DNA from: Theristus sp. LFF4_11
Lineage: Eukaryota > Nematoda > Chromadorea > Monhysterida > Xyalidae
Assembly: GCA_030248135.1 (NCBI GenBank)
Contig: JASANC010002978.1
Location: 1-64,000, forward strand
Reading direction: 5' to 3'
Length of the DNA stretch: 64,000 nt
In this document: positions 33,875 to 46,836 of the stretch, one piece after another
Layout: each line of letters begins with the position of its first letter
Numbering within the stretch: the stretch's first letter is position 1
Notes under the pieces: model-generated
The model's database searches: none
Told to the model about the DNA's origin: nothing
The model's input: the letters and a program-made list of their open reading frames with translations, nothing else
Position numbers and translations under genes: made by a program

Positions 33875-35573
33875 GTGTGCCAGTGCGTGCTGCAGCTCCA
33901 ATGCAGTGCTGAGTACACGGCCGGTGCTGGCTCATGTGTCGCTTCAGATGCTCACGTTCAAGTGCTGCACTGACGTCAGTAGCACGTTTGGTGCACGTTT
34001 TGTACAACTGGCTCTCTTCAAAGCGACCAAGTTTCGGAAGCGTTTCTGGAGCCTCATGTTCATGCTGATGCGTTGCTGCGGTTTACGAGTTGCACATGTA
34101 TATGAAACTGTCTGCCACTGCAGGCGCGTGCGTACTTGCACTTGGATGACTGCATCTTTTTTAAATGTCGCAGCAACACACACTAGCAGGTTGCGCAGTT
34201 GTATTTTCACCGAAGTAGAAATTTTGTGGCCGGTATCGCTCGCAACTAGGAATGACTTGTTCAGCTTTTTCGAAATTTGTATCTCACGCTACGCGTGTAC
34301 AGTTCTCCTCGGCGCGGCAGAAACCACGCTGTTATTCATTTCATAATTGTATTCACAAAATCCAGATACAAAAAAAATTTCCGGATGATCTTGATGTACT
34401 ACATAAATCAATTAAATAAATAAATTGCTATAGACGACGAAAAGGTCTTTTATTTTGATGCATGTTTTCATTACCAAAAGTTTGGACGTGCATGCCATAC
34501 TGTTCGGTTCGGCACACTGTGCATGTTTATGTCGTGCTGTTACAGAAACGCAATGAGATCACGAGAAGCAAACTGGCTGGACTAGGATTCTCGTGCCCCA
34601 CATATTTTACTCCCAATTTTCTCATTGTCATGCGACTACGCGGGCGGCTTTTATGATCGAATGTGTTTTTTAACAAAATTGAAGCATTGGATTAAATTAA
34701 TCAGTGTCCAGTTGCAGCATGTATGCAACATGGAATACAATTAGCGCATGCCGCACCAATATGTGAGGCATATCGCTAACTAATTAAGGCACGTTTAAAA
34801 CTATGTACCTATGAACTACTGCCTCACCACAAACCTGATCACACAGTGTTTTCGCTAAAAATAGCTTAGCCATAAACAAAAATAAATGTAGCGAGAAACA
34901 CTACCACAAGTCATAAAACATTACTGCATTTCATAAGTTTTTTGTTGCATTAATGTAGCTCCAGGAAATTGTCTGCTCTCGGCTCGTCCATCACCTGTAA
35001 CATTTCTTAAGAACAAGAACTCCATTTCTCTGCACATGCTAAGAAAGCCGTTACAGTACGTTAGTGAACAGTGCGCAAAACGCAACAATGAGCTCAATCA
35101 GTGATAAACTGTTGTTCTATTTAGTTCTGCTGTGCAAACAGGGGCAATTTGCAGCTGCTTGCAAGCGGCTGAAATTTTTTTCTTGTTTTCAGTCGTTAAC
35201 TCAGTATGTTGATATACGCATTAGCGATGTTACAGTATTTACATCATTTTGTTGTAAAAATATCAGACGTTCAATTCAGACAAAACTGGAAATACAATTC
35301 GCCGATACAGAGACCTGAATCGAGTTACTCACCAAAAATGCTATCAACTTGACTGAAGCTCAGCGAAAATGAAAAATCACAAATGAACGCAATATGGTTT
35401 TTGATGAGAAAACAACCGGAAACGAAAATTGAACAACCGTCACATCATTATACCGTCACAAAAAATTGACTTAAAATTTGGCTCTTACTAAATCTGTTCT
35501 GAAGACAACGTTGACATTCAACCGCAATCGACTTGGCAAGAGTGAACAGAACAGCGATCAAGCGAGAGCGAGC
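33875..35573. other. intron or intergenic stretch
   Basis: About 1.7 kb between two candidate PDE4 exons. AT-rich beyond 34200; no supported feature. Confidence 0.4.
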
Positions 35574-35837
35574 ATGGCTGGCGAGCAGCTGGCCAAGCAG
35601 TTCAGTGAGATTCCGCACATCAGTCGCACAAGCATCGAGCAGACGTCCAGCACCGAAAGCAGCACGGAGTCAGCAAACAACGCCGCAGGCAACAACGCCG
35701 CCGTTCACAATTCATATTTGACGATTCAAAAGACAACCAGCGTCGACTATCACTGCAGCGAGCCGTGCATTCACGATCAGCAGCAGCACTTTTGTCACAG
35801 TCATCCGCACCTGGACAGGCCCGAGACTGCGCTCATG
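35574..35837 (+). CDS. candidate alternative first exon A1 of PDE4-like gene
   Basis: Begins at ATG 35574 in a good context (GCGAGCATGG) and encodes 88 residues, Ser/Thr-, Ala- and His-rich (TSSTESSTES, HDQQQHFCHSHPHLD). It ends in phase 0 before GTCAGT, matching the phase-0 acceptor of the next exon at 35985. N-terminal regions of PDE4 isoforms are unique and poorly conserved, so identity rests on position, strand and phase rather than sequence match. Confidence 0.55.
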
Positions 35838-35984
35838 GTCAGTGAGCACCTGTGCGCCAAGCAGGCTCTCTATGAACTTTTGGTTTTATGAAAAAAAAAC
35901 TATGTACCGTGTGTAATGGGAAAACTGCGCCGCATTTGCCCGGATTGATGCGGTGTACACATGTATGTGCTTGTGTGCTTGCAG

Positions 35985-36139
35985 CGCGACGTACGTGCGC
36001 AGAACAGCGTGCACAGCGGGCACTCTGAGCAGCGTCGTGGCATCGTGCTGACGCGGGGCCAGAGCAGTGGGTGCACCCAGCGACGGCTGCTTGGCACACT
36101 CGGTGGCGCGTGGGCGACCATACACTCCGATGAGCTCGA
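35985..36139 (+). CDS. second exon of isoform-A N-terminus, PDE4-like gene
   Basis: Follows CTTGCAG, reads RDVRAQNSVHSGHSEQRRG through ATIHSDEL and ends with two bases (GA) before a strong GTGAGT donor. Phase 2 matches the common exon at 58916 (about 22.8 kb downstream). Together with 35574-35837 it would give an N-terminus of about 140 residues. Function inferred only from context. Confidence 0.55.
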
Positions 36140-39100
36140 GTGAGTATGCCTAGGCGAACGCCTTAGAGCACACTTTTACAAAAGTTATCTCAACAATTCA
36201 AGGATTTACTTGAAGACAATACGTACTTTTTGAGCACTTTTGGGGGCTTTGAACTCGCATGCGATTTAATGCGAAAACTCCGACGGAATACAGTTACAGT
36301 GCGTGTGTGTATCCAGTAATGATCAGAGGTGCACGGGAGCCTATCTCTCGCCTGTTTCTGGTAAAGTGGAAAATTGCCGAAAAAGGGGTATGCCGGTTGC
36401 ATAATTTGAGAATTGCAGGGTATGCCGGTACAGTTTGCGGGGATCTTCGTTTAAACTTTGGGCATGTTGGTTTAATTACGGGGTTCATTGCCTGTTCCGC
36501 GGCTCCGTCCCGCCTGTTCCTGGTAAGGCCCAGAACCCCCGGATCCCCGCCCCGTTCATGACTGGGAATAATAAAAAAGATGATGGATATTCTCAGCTTT
36601 TAACATCTGTTGATGCAAAACAATCGTACTTTGTATTGGACTTTGGCCACGGTCAAACTGTGAACTCCGTGCTAGGATCGGAATGGAAATGCGAAATGTT
36701 TTATGAGAACAGCAGGATACCAAGTCAATATTATAGTGGTTTTTCATACCAAGTCAAAAAAATTATAGTGTTTTCAGCACCGTACATGTGCATCCATTTC
36801 AAAAGCCAAAATTCGCACTGAGCGCAATTTAATGTCCGCTTGTAAAATTCACAGCCGTGTTTTTGCTATCATTCACACTCACCCGCTCGGTTTTAGTTCT
36901 ATCTCGTATGTCTGGTATTATGGTTGCAAATAATGACACAAAAACTTGCATTGTTTAAAGGGAAAAGTGTAAAAAGGTCGTGTTCGTCGTTTTGAAAGTG
37001 GTTATCTGCAATGGAAAACAATGTGCGCCACTTATTGGATTGTCTGGAAAATTAGATTTTTGAGGCTGAACCATGTGCACTCGGCGGTAAGTCACAGATT
37101 TGCTCTTGCTTTTTTGTATGCACATGCAGGCTGAGATAAAATTCTATGAACGTTTTCGGTCGCCCATTTTGGTGAAACACGCATGCATTTTTAGCCAAAC
37201 GTCATCACTCGGAAACCTCAGAGAAAAGCGAGCCTAGAAAGCCAAATACTAATTTTCACCAACTTTTCTTATGTTTAGTTTCACACATTACACAACTCTC
37301 AACAAAACGTCCCTTCCCGGTCATAAGTGACAACGTTTTTGTTTTGTTGTGTTGTGCCTGTGGATCGTTTGCTCGTGGCTCGTCCACGTGGTGAAGAGAT
37401 CTGAAAGCCGTCAAAATAAAATGTGACGTATTGAACGTGCACCAGGCACACTAGCGCGTGACTGAGAGCTTTGTTTTCGTGCACTGCAGTGGTGCAACAC
37501 AGATGTGCTGCTGCTTGCCTATACAACAATAATAATAATGTATGTGTATATATTTCGCAAGTGCATGACAGCGGTCGTCGCAATCAGGGTGGTGTGTCGC
37601 GATGCCGCGACCAACGATTGATTTCAATAATCGCAGATATGCCTGCGTATGCATAACTGCGCTACCTGTCTCCTTGCAGGCGTCACAGCAACTTGTTTTC
37701 AAACGGGTCGTGTGTGTCAACGAATACATATTCAAATTCAAAGTCTATGGCCAATCCATCAACCACACAGCAACACCGACGACAACGACGAAACATACAA
37801 ACAACGCACAGTGGCACCACTGAAAACTCGACATGCACTGAAAAACGAAAAGCGAACCACACACGCATAGCAGGCGCGTAGTTCACGCTGGTATTCGCTC
37901 AGACCCACAACAGAGAAAAACAAGCGCGCTATTTCCTCTGTGCATTTCGTGCGTTTTCCCGAGATGTTGCGAAAATGAAAAGTATACAATAACGCAAAGG
38001 AGACATTGAAGAGTTTCAAATTCGATGCCACATGTCAGTCTGTTTAGCATTTCCGAGTCTGTCCAAGCGCGTGGTGCCCCCAAAACCCAAAGCGTTTTAT
38101 CCTGAAATTGAAACATGCCGCTTCTGTTGGCTGTTCGTGCGTCCCTGCGCATCTTATTATTATATTGCAGCTGATCGACGCAGCAAATCTTTGCGAGCAC
38201 CCAGAAGTGCGTGCGAGTGCGACACGCCCGCGTCTGATTGCAAACTGCAGCGGTGCATGCGAGCTTGTGCTGGTTGGGTGCGCGTGTGTGTTTACGCGGA
38301 CGTTATGTGATTGCAATGCTGATATATGCTGTGCTTCAGTTCGATTGATATGCTGCGCCACGCGCCACTATATTAGCAGAAAGTATACGTACTTCTGCAG
38401 CTACACGTGCAGATCGTAAAAGGAAATCGACAGTGAGCGCCACCATGAGACAAGTGCTGTTGCTCAAATACTCCGCTTTTGCCGCACCAGCTTTCCGTTT
38501 TTCGGAACAGAGCTACGGAACTACATATTTTACTTTGACGAGCGAAAAGATTTGCGCTGTACTTCTACTGCCTACTTCGGACGTTTGTTATGCCGTGCCC
38601 GTGATAACCAAATTGATTGGAGTGGAGCAGAATATTTAGCTGAACCGGTCACTAATGAAAAATAGAAACGGCGTTTCTCCTTCTCTTTTTTGGTGATCAC
38701 TTTGAACTTAGATAGGTACGAGTCGAATCGTTTTGGCAGTGTGGATATAAATAACATATAAAACTGATTCAAGCGGATATAAATAACATGGCACTAGCGG
38801 TAGACACCTTTTTCTGAATCTCCTTTCAAAAACATGCTCTGAAACCGGCGTTATTTGTGACCAACGCGAAACGTTGCTAAGTAACGATCCGTTATATTGA
38901 CTGCTGAAAATTTGATATGGCAAAGATTGTGTTTGTTTTGTTGAAATGTCGTTCATTTTGCTCATTGTTATAATATCAGATATATGTACATGCAAACATA
39001 CAAAAAGAAGCCAGTGGAGCGCTGACAAAACACAGCACCAACCCGGCTCTCTGTTTTGAACAGCAGTCGCGTTTTAGTGTGAAGCGTAGCAAGTTGTGTG

Positions 39101-40189
39101 CTGAGCAGCCGTTGATGAACTTTAAAAATTTGGAGTTCCGCTTTTCTTTATATTAATTTTGGAGTCCGCAGAACTAAATTACTCGCGCGTATGTAAAGAC
39201 AAATTCATGAATTTGTTCAAACTTCAAATGAACATGCAATTTGCGCTTATTTATTCATAGCTTTCATCTGGAGCAATTGAGCACGCATTCTGAAGAAAAT
39301 TCATTGCATAAACATTATATCCAACAGTCTCAAAACAAGTCTCTTTCGCTCTTGCCTGCATCACATAGAAAACGCTCCATTGTTATGTACTATTTGTTAT
39401 CAGCTTTTGAACCGATAATTAAAACCATGAAATTAGCAAGAATTCCTTTGTTCCAGCTCATTTTAATCACAATTGGTCGCACAACTCTGCTGCAAGTTGC
39501 AATTCCAAATGAGCAGTCTCGCGATTCAGAGTCAGTTGGCTTACTTTTCAAGCACCACTAATCATGCGTTGCAGCAGCAGCAACTGCAAACAGGCGCAGT
39601 TGTGTTTTTACCGTTGTGCTGTTACGTTGTGCAGTTGTGTTTTTACCGCTACATTTCCCAGCGGTTCACAGGTTTTCGGTTCACAGGACTTGCATACTCA
39701 CTGCTGACTGCCAACAATTGAAATTCCCTTGTTTTTCAAAATTTCCCACCTCACAATCAGCACTTGATTGTGATTGCTAACCAATTGCAACAAAATGGCT
39801 GTGTTCACACAGGCAGCTTTCACATTGGTTTATTCACTGACAGTTTCGCTACGCTCATTATGACACTGTTTATTTACTTGTATGGTAACTGTGTTTGTTT
39901 ATTCATTTTTTTTTCAAATATTGATTCGTTTGATTGTACATACAGTATTTTGAATGAAAATCATGTTTTCTCGTACGTTTTCCTGTCGGCACTGGGCAGT
40001 AAGATTCATTAAAGTCAATTCACATTTTAGCTTGCATTCATGGGTTGATTTCTGGAGAACACCAGCACCAGTGCGGACTAAATTCTTCTCCAGTTTGTTG
40101 AAAGCACATCGGACGAACGAAGAAAACCAGCGGAGTCACTGAGGAGCGCAGGCAACGTTCGCACGAAGTGCACAGACGCGCATTGTCGA
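36140..40189. other. 4-kb intronic or upstream stretch
   Basis: No supported exon. Several short open frames on both strands (37.3-38.4 kb) overlap each other and show no domain or splice logic. Would contain the promoter for the exon at 40190. Confidence 0.4.
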
Positions 40190-40542
40190 ATGTCGACCGG
40201 TTCCGGCGGCAGCAGCGTGCGCTCGTTGCAGCTGTCGCCGTCGCCGGCGCAGTCGGTCGAGTCGTCGTGCGCGAACCTGCACTGCAACACCGGCAGCGCG
40301 TCCAAGGTGTCCGGCTTAGCGAACGGCATCAAAGCGTCCGACCGTCGGCGGCACACGTCCGAGCTGCAGTTGAGCCACGCGAGCGGCAGCGGCACGCCGG
40401 GCGGCAGCGCCTGCGCACAGCACGCACACCACCGTGACTCGCTCGTCGCCAGCGGCTGGCCGTGCTCGGAGCTCTTCACCTCTGACGCGCATGTCAGTCG
40501 ACGTGGCATACTCCTGCGCAATTCGTACCGACAAAGCGTCAG
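40190..40542 (+). CDS. candidate alternative first exon B of PDE4-like gene
   Basis: ATG at 40190 opens a Ser/Gly-rich, GC-rich exon of 117 codons (MSTGSGGSSVRSLQLSPSP) with basic patches (ASDRRRHTSE, VSRRGILLRNSYRQS). It ends in phase 2 (AG|GTACAG), as required to join the common exon at 58916. Low-complexity serine-rich N-termini are usual in long PDE4 isoforms. The codon-rich, GC-rich block contrasts sharply with its AT-rich flanks. Confidence 0.6.
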
Positions 40543-43500
40543 GTACAGTGGCACAACTCTTTGCGCTTCATCTAGCAAGTCGCTGAGCAATTGCTCAACA
40601 ATTCATTGGAACACTATTGATTGTGTGTTTCACGTCAATAACATAAATTTGTCTAGCTCAACTGGGCAGTTAAATGACCCCGTCATTTAATGAGTCTTTT
40701 TGTGACGTCATTGTGAGTTGAAAATTTTTCAGAAAATTGTCTGTAATTGAATTTCCGCTGTGCAATCAAGCTGGGCTGTGTATGTTTCTACGTGTTATCA
40801 GTTCAAGCAATCGGCGGTGTGCAATTAGCAGCGAGAAGGCATGTTATAATCAGTATTATGCACCATGAATCACGCTCACAAACCGCAGCACGCATTCACT
40901 TTGCCGTCCAAAATGTATCAATGAAGCTTTCAGCGCAAACACGTGAGAGAAATTTGTGTGTTTGTTCACATGCGACTGCACTTGAACAACGGTGCTTTTA
41001 AAGGCTACATTAGCTTGATAAGCCTCCATCAATTAGGTCCACTACTTATTGCAGTAAAACGTGTGTAACGACAAAAAACGTTGCTTCTTGTGCCCTCGTT
41101 TAGTTTCTCAATTTCTCAGTTTTGGTGGTTTACTACCGATAGTGACTTTCCACAAGCGATAGCGTCTTTTCACAATAAAATTTTGTGTTTCATGACGGCA
41201 ACTACAGTGGAACCTCTAAATTATAGGCAATCAGCTGATTCGTTGGTGATAACATGATCACTGTGCAAGGAGAGACCCTGCCTAGACAGCAATTTCTGCA
41301 CCGAAAGCATGCATCACGTGATCACCAGCGAAGCAGCTGATTGCCTGTAACTTAGAGTTGACCAGAGTCCACTTCACACGTCACAGCATCAAGCAAAAGT
41401 CACGTGCAGCAGGAGGAGGAAGTTCCACATGAACACAGACGCCACGAACGGTTCAGAAAGAAATGACAAAGTATTTATTGACAAACACAGAAACAAACTG
41501 TTCGCCACTGTTAAGAGCAAAGCACGGTTTCTATCAATCGATTATTGCATTTTTCTGCCTGACGCTCCAGTCAGCATTGCCCATGCCCCTTTGCACAATA
41601 GCGCTCATTATACATGTTCGAGTTGGCAGAAGCGAGCCACTGAACGCAACATAATTTTGCGCTGAACTCAAGCAAAGCTGCCACGGCGCGGTCGCCACGC
41701 TGGATTCGTTCTAGTATGCGCTGCATTCGCAAAACCACATCAGGTAATAGATTCGTCTTGTTCTTGCATGCATACAAATGTATCTGGTTATTTAGGTTTT
41801 TCCAGAGCCATGTGCAGGATGGGGCCAAAACCATGGTCTCATGGTCGATGGGTACTTCCCACAACGACCTTATTGACTAGGATTGCAATGTCCTACAATG
41901 TGATGGCAAAATTTTTACAGCCAGGAGTGGGAGACATGGCTTCAGATCGTTATCAAGTAGGACGCCATCGAGTTTTTTCCTATCCCACAACCCCTCGGCA
42001 GAATCGGTCCTGAGCACAAAACCAACATAGTCTCATATCCTCACAAGCAGCAGACGAGGTTGATTTCTTCTGGAGGATTTACAGTGAATGAGAGTACAGA
42101 CACGCGCACATGTGTAAAAAGCGCAACAACAACGCAAAAAGCTAAAAGCGCGACATTGTTCATGTTCAGCGGCGGTGCGGGCGATCCAATAAGAAAGCTT
42201 CGCATACAAAGTGTACTTCAGTTTTAGTGTGTACAACTGAAAGTAACGCGACACACGCCCTCTGCTGCGATTTCGATTTTCCATGTGGGCAGACTGCATT
42301 TGCGTGAGTATAGCCATATAAGCTCTTGCTGAAAAAGGTGCAGTCTGTCGCACTGTCGCACACGACGATATGAGCTATTTTGCGGCTTCCATTTCTATGC
42401 GTGTGTCTTTTTCGGAACACAACTATTTTTAGAGGTTTTCAATTTCGTTTGTATTGCGCGCAGACAGCGAAATGGGGAATCCTCTACTCAAGCAAAAGAA
42501 ACTGAGTTTTTGCGAGTAACGATGACCGACCCGAAATGTGCAGCAGCATAACCAATCGGCTAGGACGCACAGCAGTGACATTGGCGCGGTTCGGCTGGTT
42601 TGCTGCGTGTTGCGTCTGCAGTCTGTGTGATGCACAGCAAGTGAAACAAACATGCCAGCAATCATGGGTCGCGTGCGCCGACAGTTCCACTCGACGCCGG
42701 CATGCGCATGCTCAGCGCGCTCTTCTCTGCGGAAATTCACTCATTTCTTGCGCGCTCAGCGCTGCGCTTGCAAAACCACGGCAATTTCATCCCAAATATT
42801 TTTTTCTCGAAAAGCTAAACATCAGTTTTGGATGACGTCACACACAGATAGTTGATTTGTGATGATGACAAAGCTGATTGGCTCTGATCGACTACGTATA
42901 GCTGTTCACAAGTGTACGCACGCTGAGTGCTGTATGATCGAGGAGTGCTGCCAAACGAGCCAACAGCACACACACGCACGACATGACCAGCCACCGGCAA
43001 CGAACGCTCAGCCGCATAATTGCACGAAATCAATTTGCTGCGCCCGTGCCCCGATCATGCATCGCACGCTCCTGCATCACTCCAGTTTTACTGTGCGCTC
43101 ACACGTTGTATACACCTGCAAAGCAAAACACACAGGCAGACTGGCAGTGATCGGTGCCGATAGCAGTGGGAAATACGTCTGTTGCGATTTGCGAGACTAC
43201 ACGTTGTTGTCTAAATTTAGAAATTCAAATGCCCCCATGTTGTGGCTAGTTCAATGTTTTCGTTTTGCGGTTCAAGGCTTGATCATGTGCAGCGACAGCA
43301 GCATTTGTAATATTGTAATTATTTTAGCTTTTACTGCTTGTTTGTATGTATAATTCAACTTTTGCAAATATTGCTTGCATGGACCGCTTTAATCGCATAC
43401 ATTTCCGAGTGGCTATTTGTCTTCCGGGCGAATAAACAAACGCTCAGATAAAACAGCCTTATTTCTGATGAAGAAATCTGTTATTGCAGATTCTTCATTT

Positions 43501-45233
43501 TTTGATATGCAGTGTGGTTTAAAAAAACAATTGAAATTTTTTATGTAATATCAGAATACTTTTTTCTGAACCTTATCCATTTTTTGTACGGCCAAAAATA
43601 ATTTAGCGCTCAAAATTTGATGTAACTTTTTAGGCCTCTTCAACGTCGATACCTTTATTTGAGAACTTATGACCAACAAACAGCTATTCCATTTGAATTG
43701 GTCAAAACAATTGAGGCAACAACGTTCCAAACGCAGTGACAGCGAATAGCAAAAGGATCACATTGAAGCTTAGTACGTAGTAACCGCAACAAATGATCAA
43801 AACGAAAAATGCTTGGTGAACAAGGATCGCTGAGAAATCTGCTCATGAATCGACTGGCAAAAAGAAAGAACAAACGACACGACCAGTTATCGCCACGAAA
43901 TGCAGCCGCTGACAACAAAGTGAAAAGGTAACGGAACACTTTTACAGCTGAAATACTTTCATCGTGTGCCTTCAGTAAACTGTCAATTGCAAGACATTTC
44001 TAGTGTTATAGCGACATTCGCTGCTGAAAGTGGCGTCCGCTCTGTTGGCGCTGTTTCTTTACCTTGAACACACATGAATCGTGTACCAACAGACGAGTAA
44101 TTTTCCAGTTTAAAAACCGTCGACGCCGAAATTACACAGAGACAATTTGCAGCGTTGTTTCGCATTGTTTGTCACGCATTAGTACACATTGACGACAGAA
44201 CCTAAAAACCAGCGCGGAAAACACCTCGAATAGCAATGCTAACTCAGTTACAGCGGCGTGCACTGTTCATTTGAATGCGCGCGTCACATTCACTGAAACA
44301 CGGAACTAACAATTTTTATCACTGTTTTCCAGTTTATCACTGTGTCACACACATAGGATTCCCGAGAATCGTTGAATAATGTGTTCGACAGCCAACATTT
44401 TTTTCCACCGTTTGCAACCGTGTGTGAGCTGTACTTGCTGTGGCAAATTGCGAATTGTACATCCTTTGAGCTGTGAATGCGTGCTTGTAAGCTACAAAAG
44501 TCATCAGAATTTCTCAGTAACTTTTACGTTGTGTTTTCGCACTAATCGTCGAGTTTGTCAATGTGCAGTTTCAACTACATTACAATTACCCTACTTACTA
44601 ACAACCTACACTATAGATGTTTACGAGGATGCAAACGGCGCCACACATTCGCTGTTGAGTCCATTTCATCAACGACTCAAGAAATCACCTGTGCAAAATG
44701 TGATACAGTATCTGTTGTTGCTATCGTTGAATCATCACAGCATAATTTCAATTCCCATGTCGCAAGTCCAGCAACTAATTTCTTCAGTATAAGTCGGATG
44801 TTTTAGTTTCAAGATGGCTACAGTTTGCCACGTCCATCTGTTTGAGCATTTCAGACAGAAAAATTAAAGAACTGGTAAAGCTTCTGGTATACAACAGAAA
44901 CAACATTGAAGCATTTCATGTGCAGAATAAACAGTATCCGAACACGACAGGTAGTACACATGGTAGAGACGGACAACAGCTTACATGCATTATTTTATTT
45001 TTTACGGACGATTGAGAAATCTTTTCAGGATGAATTGAATTATTTATTCGTTTTTGAGACGGTTGTGCATGATTGTAAGCGAAAGTATTCTTCGCTAATA
45101 GAATGAGTCAAATTCAACATTATCCAGGAGAGAAACTTCTTTGTCATTTGTTCGCATGCGTCCACATTGCTCAATCCGTGGATTATGCGCCTCTGACGTT
45201 TATGTCAACGCGGCTAGCAATAAAACTTTAATG
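40543..45233. other. intron-like stretch with one MITE
   Basis: No firm exon. A GC-richer block at 42980-43160 has open frames in two phases, one of which would also end in phase 2 (CA|GTGATC); it is too weak to call. TGACGTCA occurs at about 42834. A MITE lies at 41205-41362. Confidence 0.4.
41205..41362. mobile_element. short MITE with pogo-like ends
   Basis: Left end CAGTGGAACCTCTAAATTAT then GGCAATCAGCTGATTCG; the right half repeats this inverted (CGAAGCAGCTGATTGCC, then CTTAGAGTT). CAGTGGAACCTCTA resembles pogo/Tigger ends. No coding capacity. Confidence 0.6.
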
Positions 45234-45465
45234 CAGGGTGAACCAAAAAAGGTTCCAATTTCAAAATGCGCTCACTGGCGTGTGCAGAGCAGCGAGGCTG
45301 GTCTGCCAATTGGTGGGAACATGCGAATAACTTTTCCACAGTTGTTCGGCAATTTCGTACACAATTCAATTTGTGTTCTAACAGTGTTCCAAACTTCAAG
45401 TCATGAGGTCCCAGCAAAGGCTAGTGAGAGGATTTTGAAACTGGAACCTTTTTTGGTTCACCCTG
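45234..45465. mobile_element. 232-bp mariner-type MITE
   Basis: Ends CAGGGTGAACCAAAAAAGGT and the near-exact inverse ACCTTTTTTGGTTCACCCTG, about 30 bp each, around a unique centre. TA follows the right end. No transposase frame. Confidence 0.7.
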
Positions 45466-45477
45466 TAGAACTATCAA

Positions 45478-46669
45478 TCTACTATACTAAAATATTACTT
45501 TGTCTGTCCGTCTGTCTGTCTGTCCAACTTTTTGCTATTTAAGGTAGCCAAATCAAAATGTTGCTATCACTTTTTTAAACAATTTTTCTATGCGAATCAT
45601 TTTCTCTCTTTTGGTTTTCAACAACGAGTCATCATGATTCATTCAGTTCTTTCCTCAACGTTACGTTGCAATGGTAAGGTTGGTTGGTTGTTGATGGTGA
45701 TGTGAAAAGATGAGATTATAATGTGCGGGAACGAACTGTTCTTAAAGAAACCATTGTCTCACAGAATGGACGGCACATTCGATTATGATCGATAGCAAGA
45801 TTTGGAAAAACGGGTTTCCCAACAACCAATAAAACGAATTTGCGACTAACCAACTGAAAAGAAATCGGCTGTTGAACTTTTTTCACACAAAAGTGGTTTT
45901 CCTGTGAATGATAATTGAATCCCATATTTTTTTCTGAACCAAATACACGGGTAACGTTGATGCGGAACATTCGATTAAAGCAAAATGAAACAGGTAGATC
46001 GATTGTGAGAGCACCAAACAAACAGCAGTTTTTACAAGATTTTAACTAAAATTCTGTGACTTTCAAAAAGCAAAATGTGGTGAACACAAATTTGCAACTG
46101 GGATTGTGCAAATAAACGGGTATCGATTCCGGCCAGTTCTGTAAATTAAAAGACAAACGCGCCCCTTTGTGTCATACATAGCGACTTTGAAAAATGAATA
46201 TGTCAAACAATCAAGTCAAGTTTGAACAACTTCATTCAACCAGAAAAAATCTAACGGGAACGACTTGCCTTTGACCGAGTTCAACTTAACCAACCGAGAA
46301 TTTAATTATTTTGAAAAAAAAATTCTCAGCGATTGCAAAATCAGCGAAACAGAGTTATAAAAGAATCATTTTTGACATAGAATTTACATCGATTCGAAAA
46401 GCTTGAAAACAAACATTTGAAACGTTTGAAAAGCACTTTTAAAAATCGAGCGGGTTCTCGAGCTAAAAATAAGAGCGGAACGCTCGCTCCAAACAATAAA
46501 CGGTATCAACGAATTTAAACGCATGAAAAACTTGGTTTAAAAAATCAACACGTTTCCCGTTTCAGGAAAACAGAAGCAAATAAATGTCGATAAATCCGCG
46601 GGTGCACCTTACTGTTAACAAAATCGCAAACTTTTCTTAACGGGGCCGTAGGCACGGGTCAACTGCTAG
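45478..46669 (+). mobile_element. non-autonomous Helitron
   Basis: Starts TCTACTATACTAAAATATTA with CTGTCTGTC repeats just inside. It ends CTAG preceded by the small hairpin CCGT-aggc-ACGG in CCGTAGGCACGGGTCAACTG. The left neighbour base is A and the right one is T, as Helitrons require. About 1.19 kb with no Rep/helicase frame. The same 3' end recurs at 62131-62160. Confidence 0.75.
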
Positions 46670-46836
46670 TTAACTCCTAAAGCGAATAAATTAATAATAA
46701 AACGAAATCGCGTGCGCAAAGCCTAAATGTCATATGTTTATGAAAGCGAATAATTTTTCAAATTTGCTGATAATCTTCAAAAACATACGCGCATATTCTT
46801 TGATTATTCATTGCTAGTTTTTCTTGCATAATACAA

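Noticed and set aside
42862..43353. 164-codon Cys-rich plus frame
   Set aside because: No signal peptide, domain or splice support, and a second frame is open over the same block; not called, though it might hide another PDE4 first exon.
44379..44792. 137-codon plus frame
   Set aside because: AT-rich composition typical of non-coding DNA here and no recognisable features.
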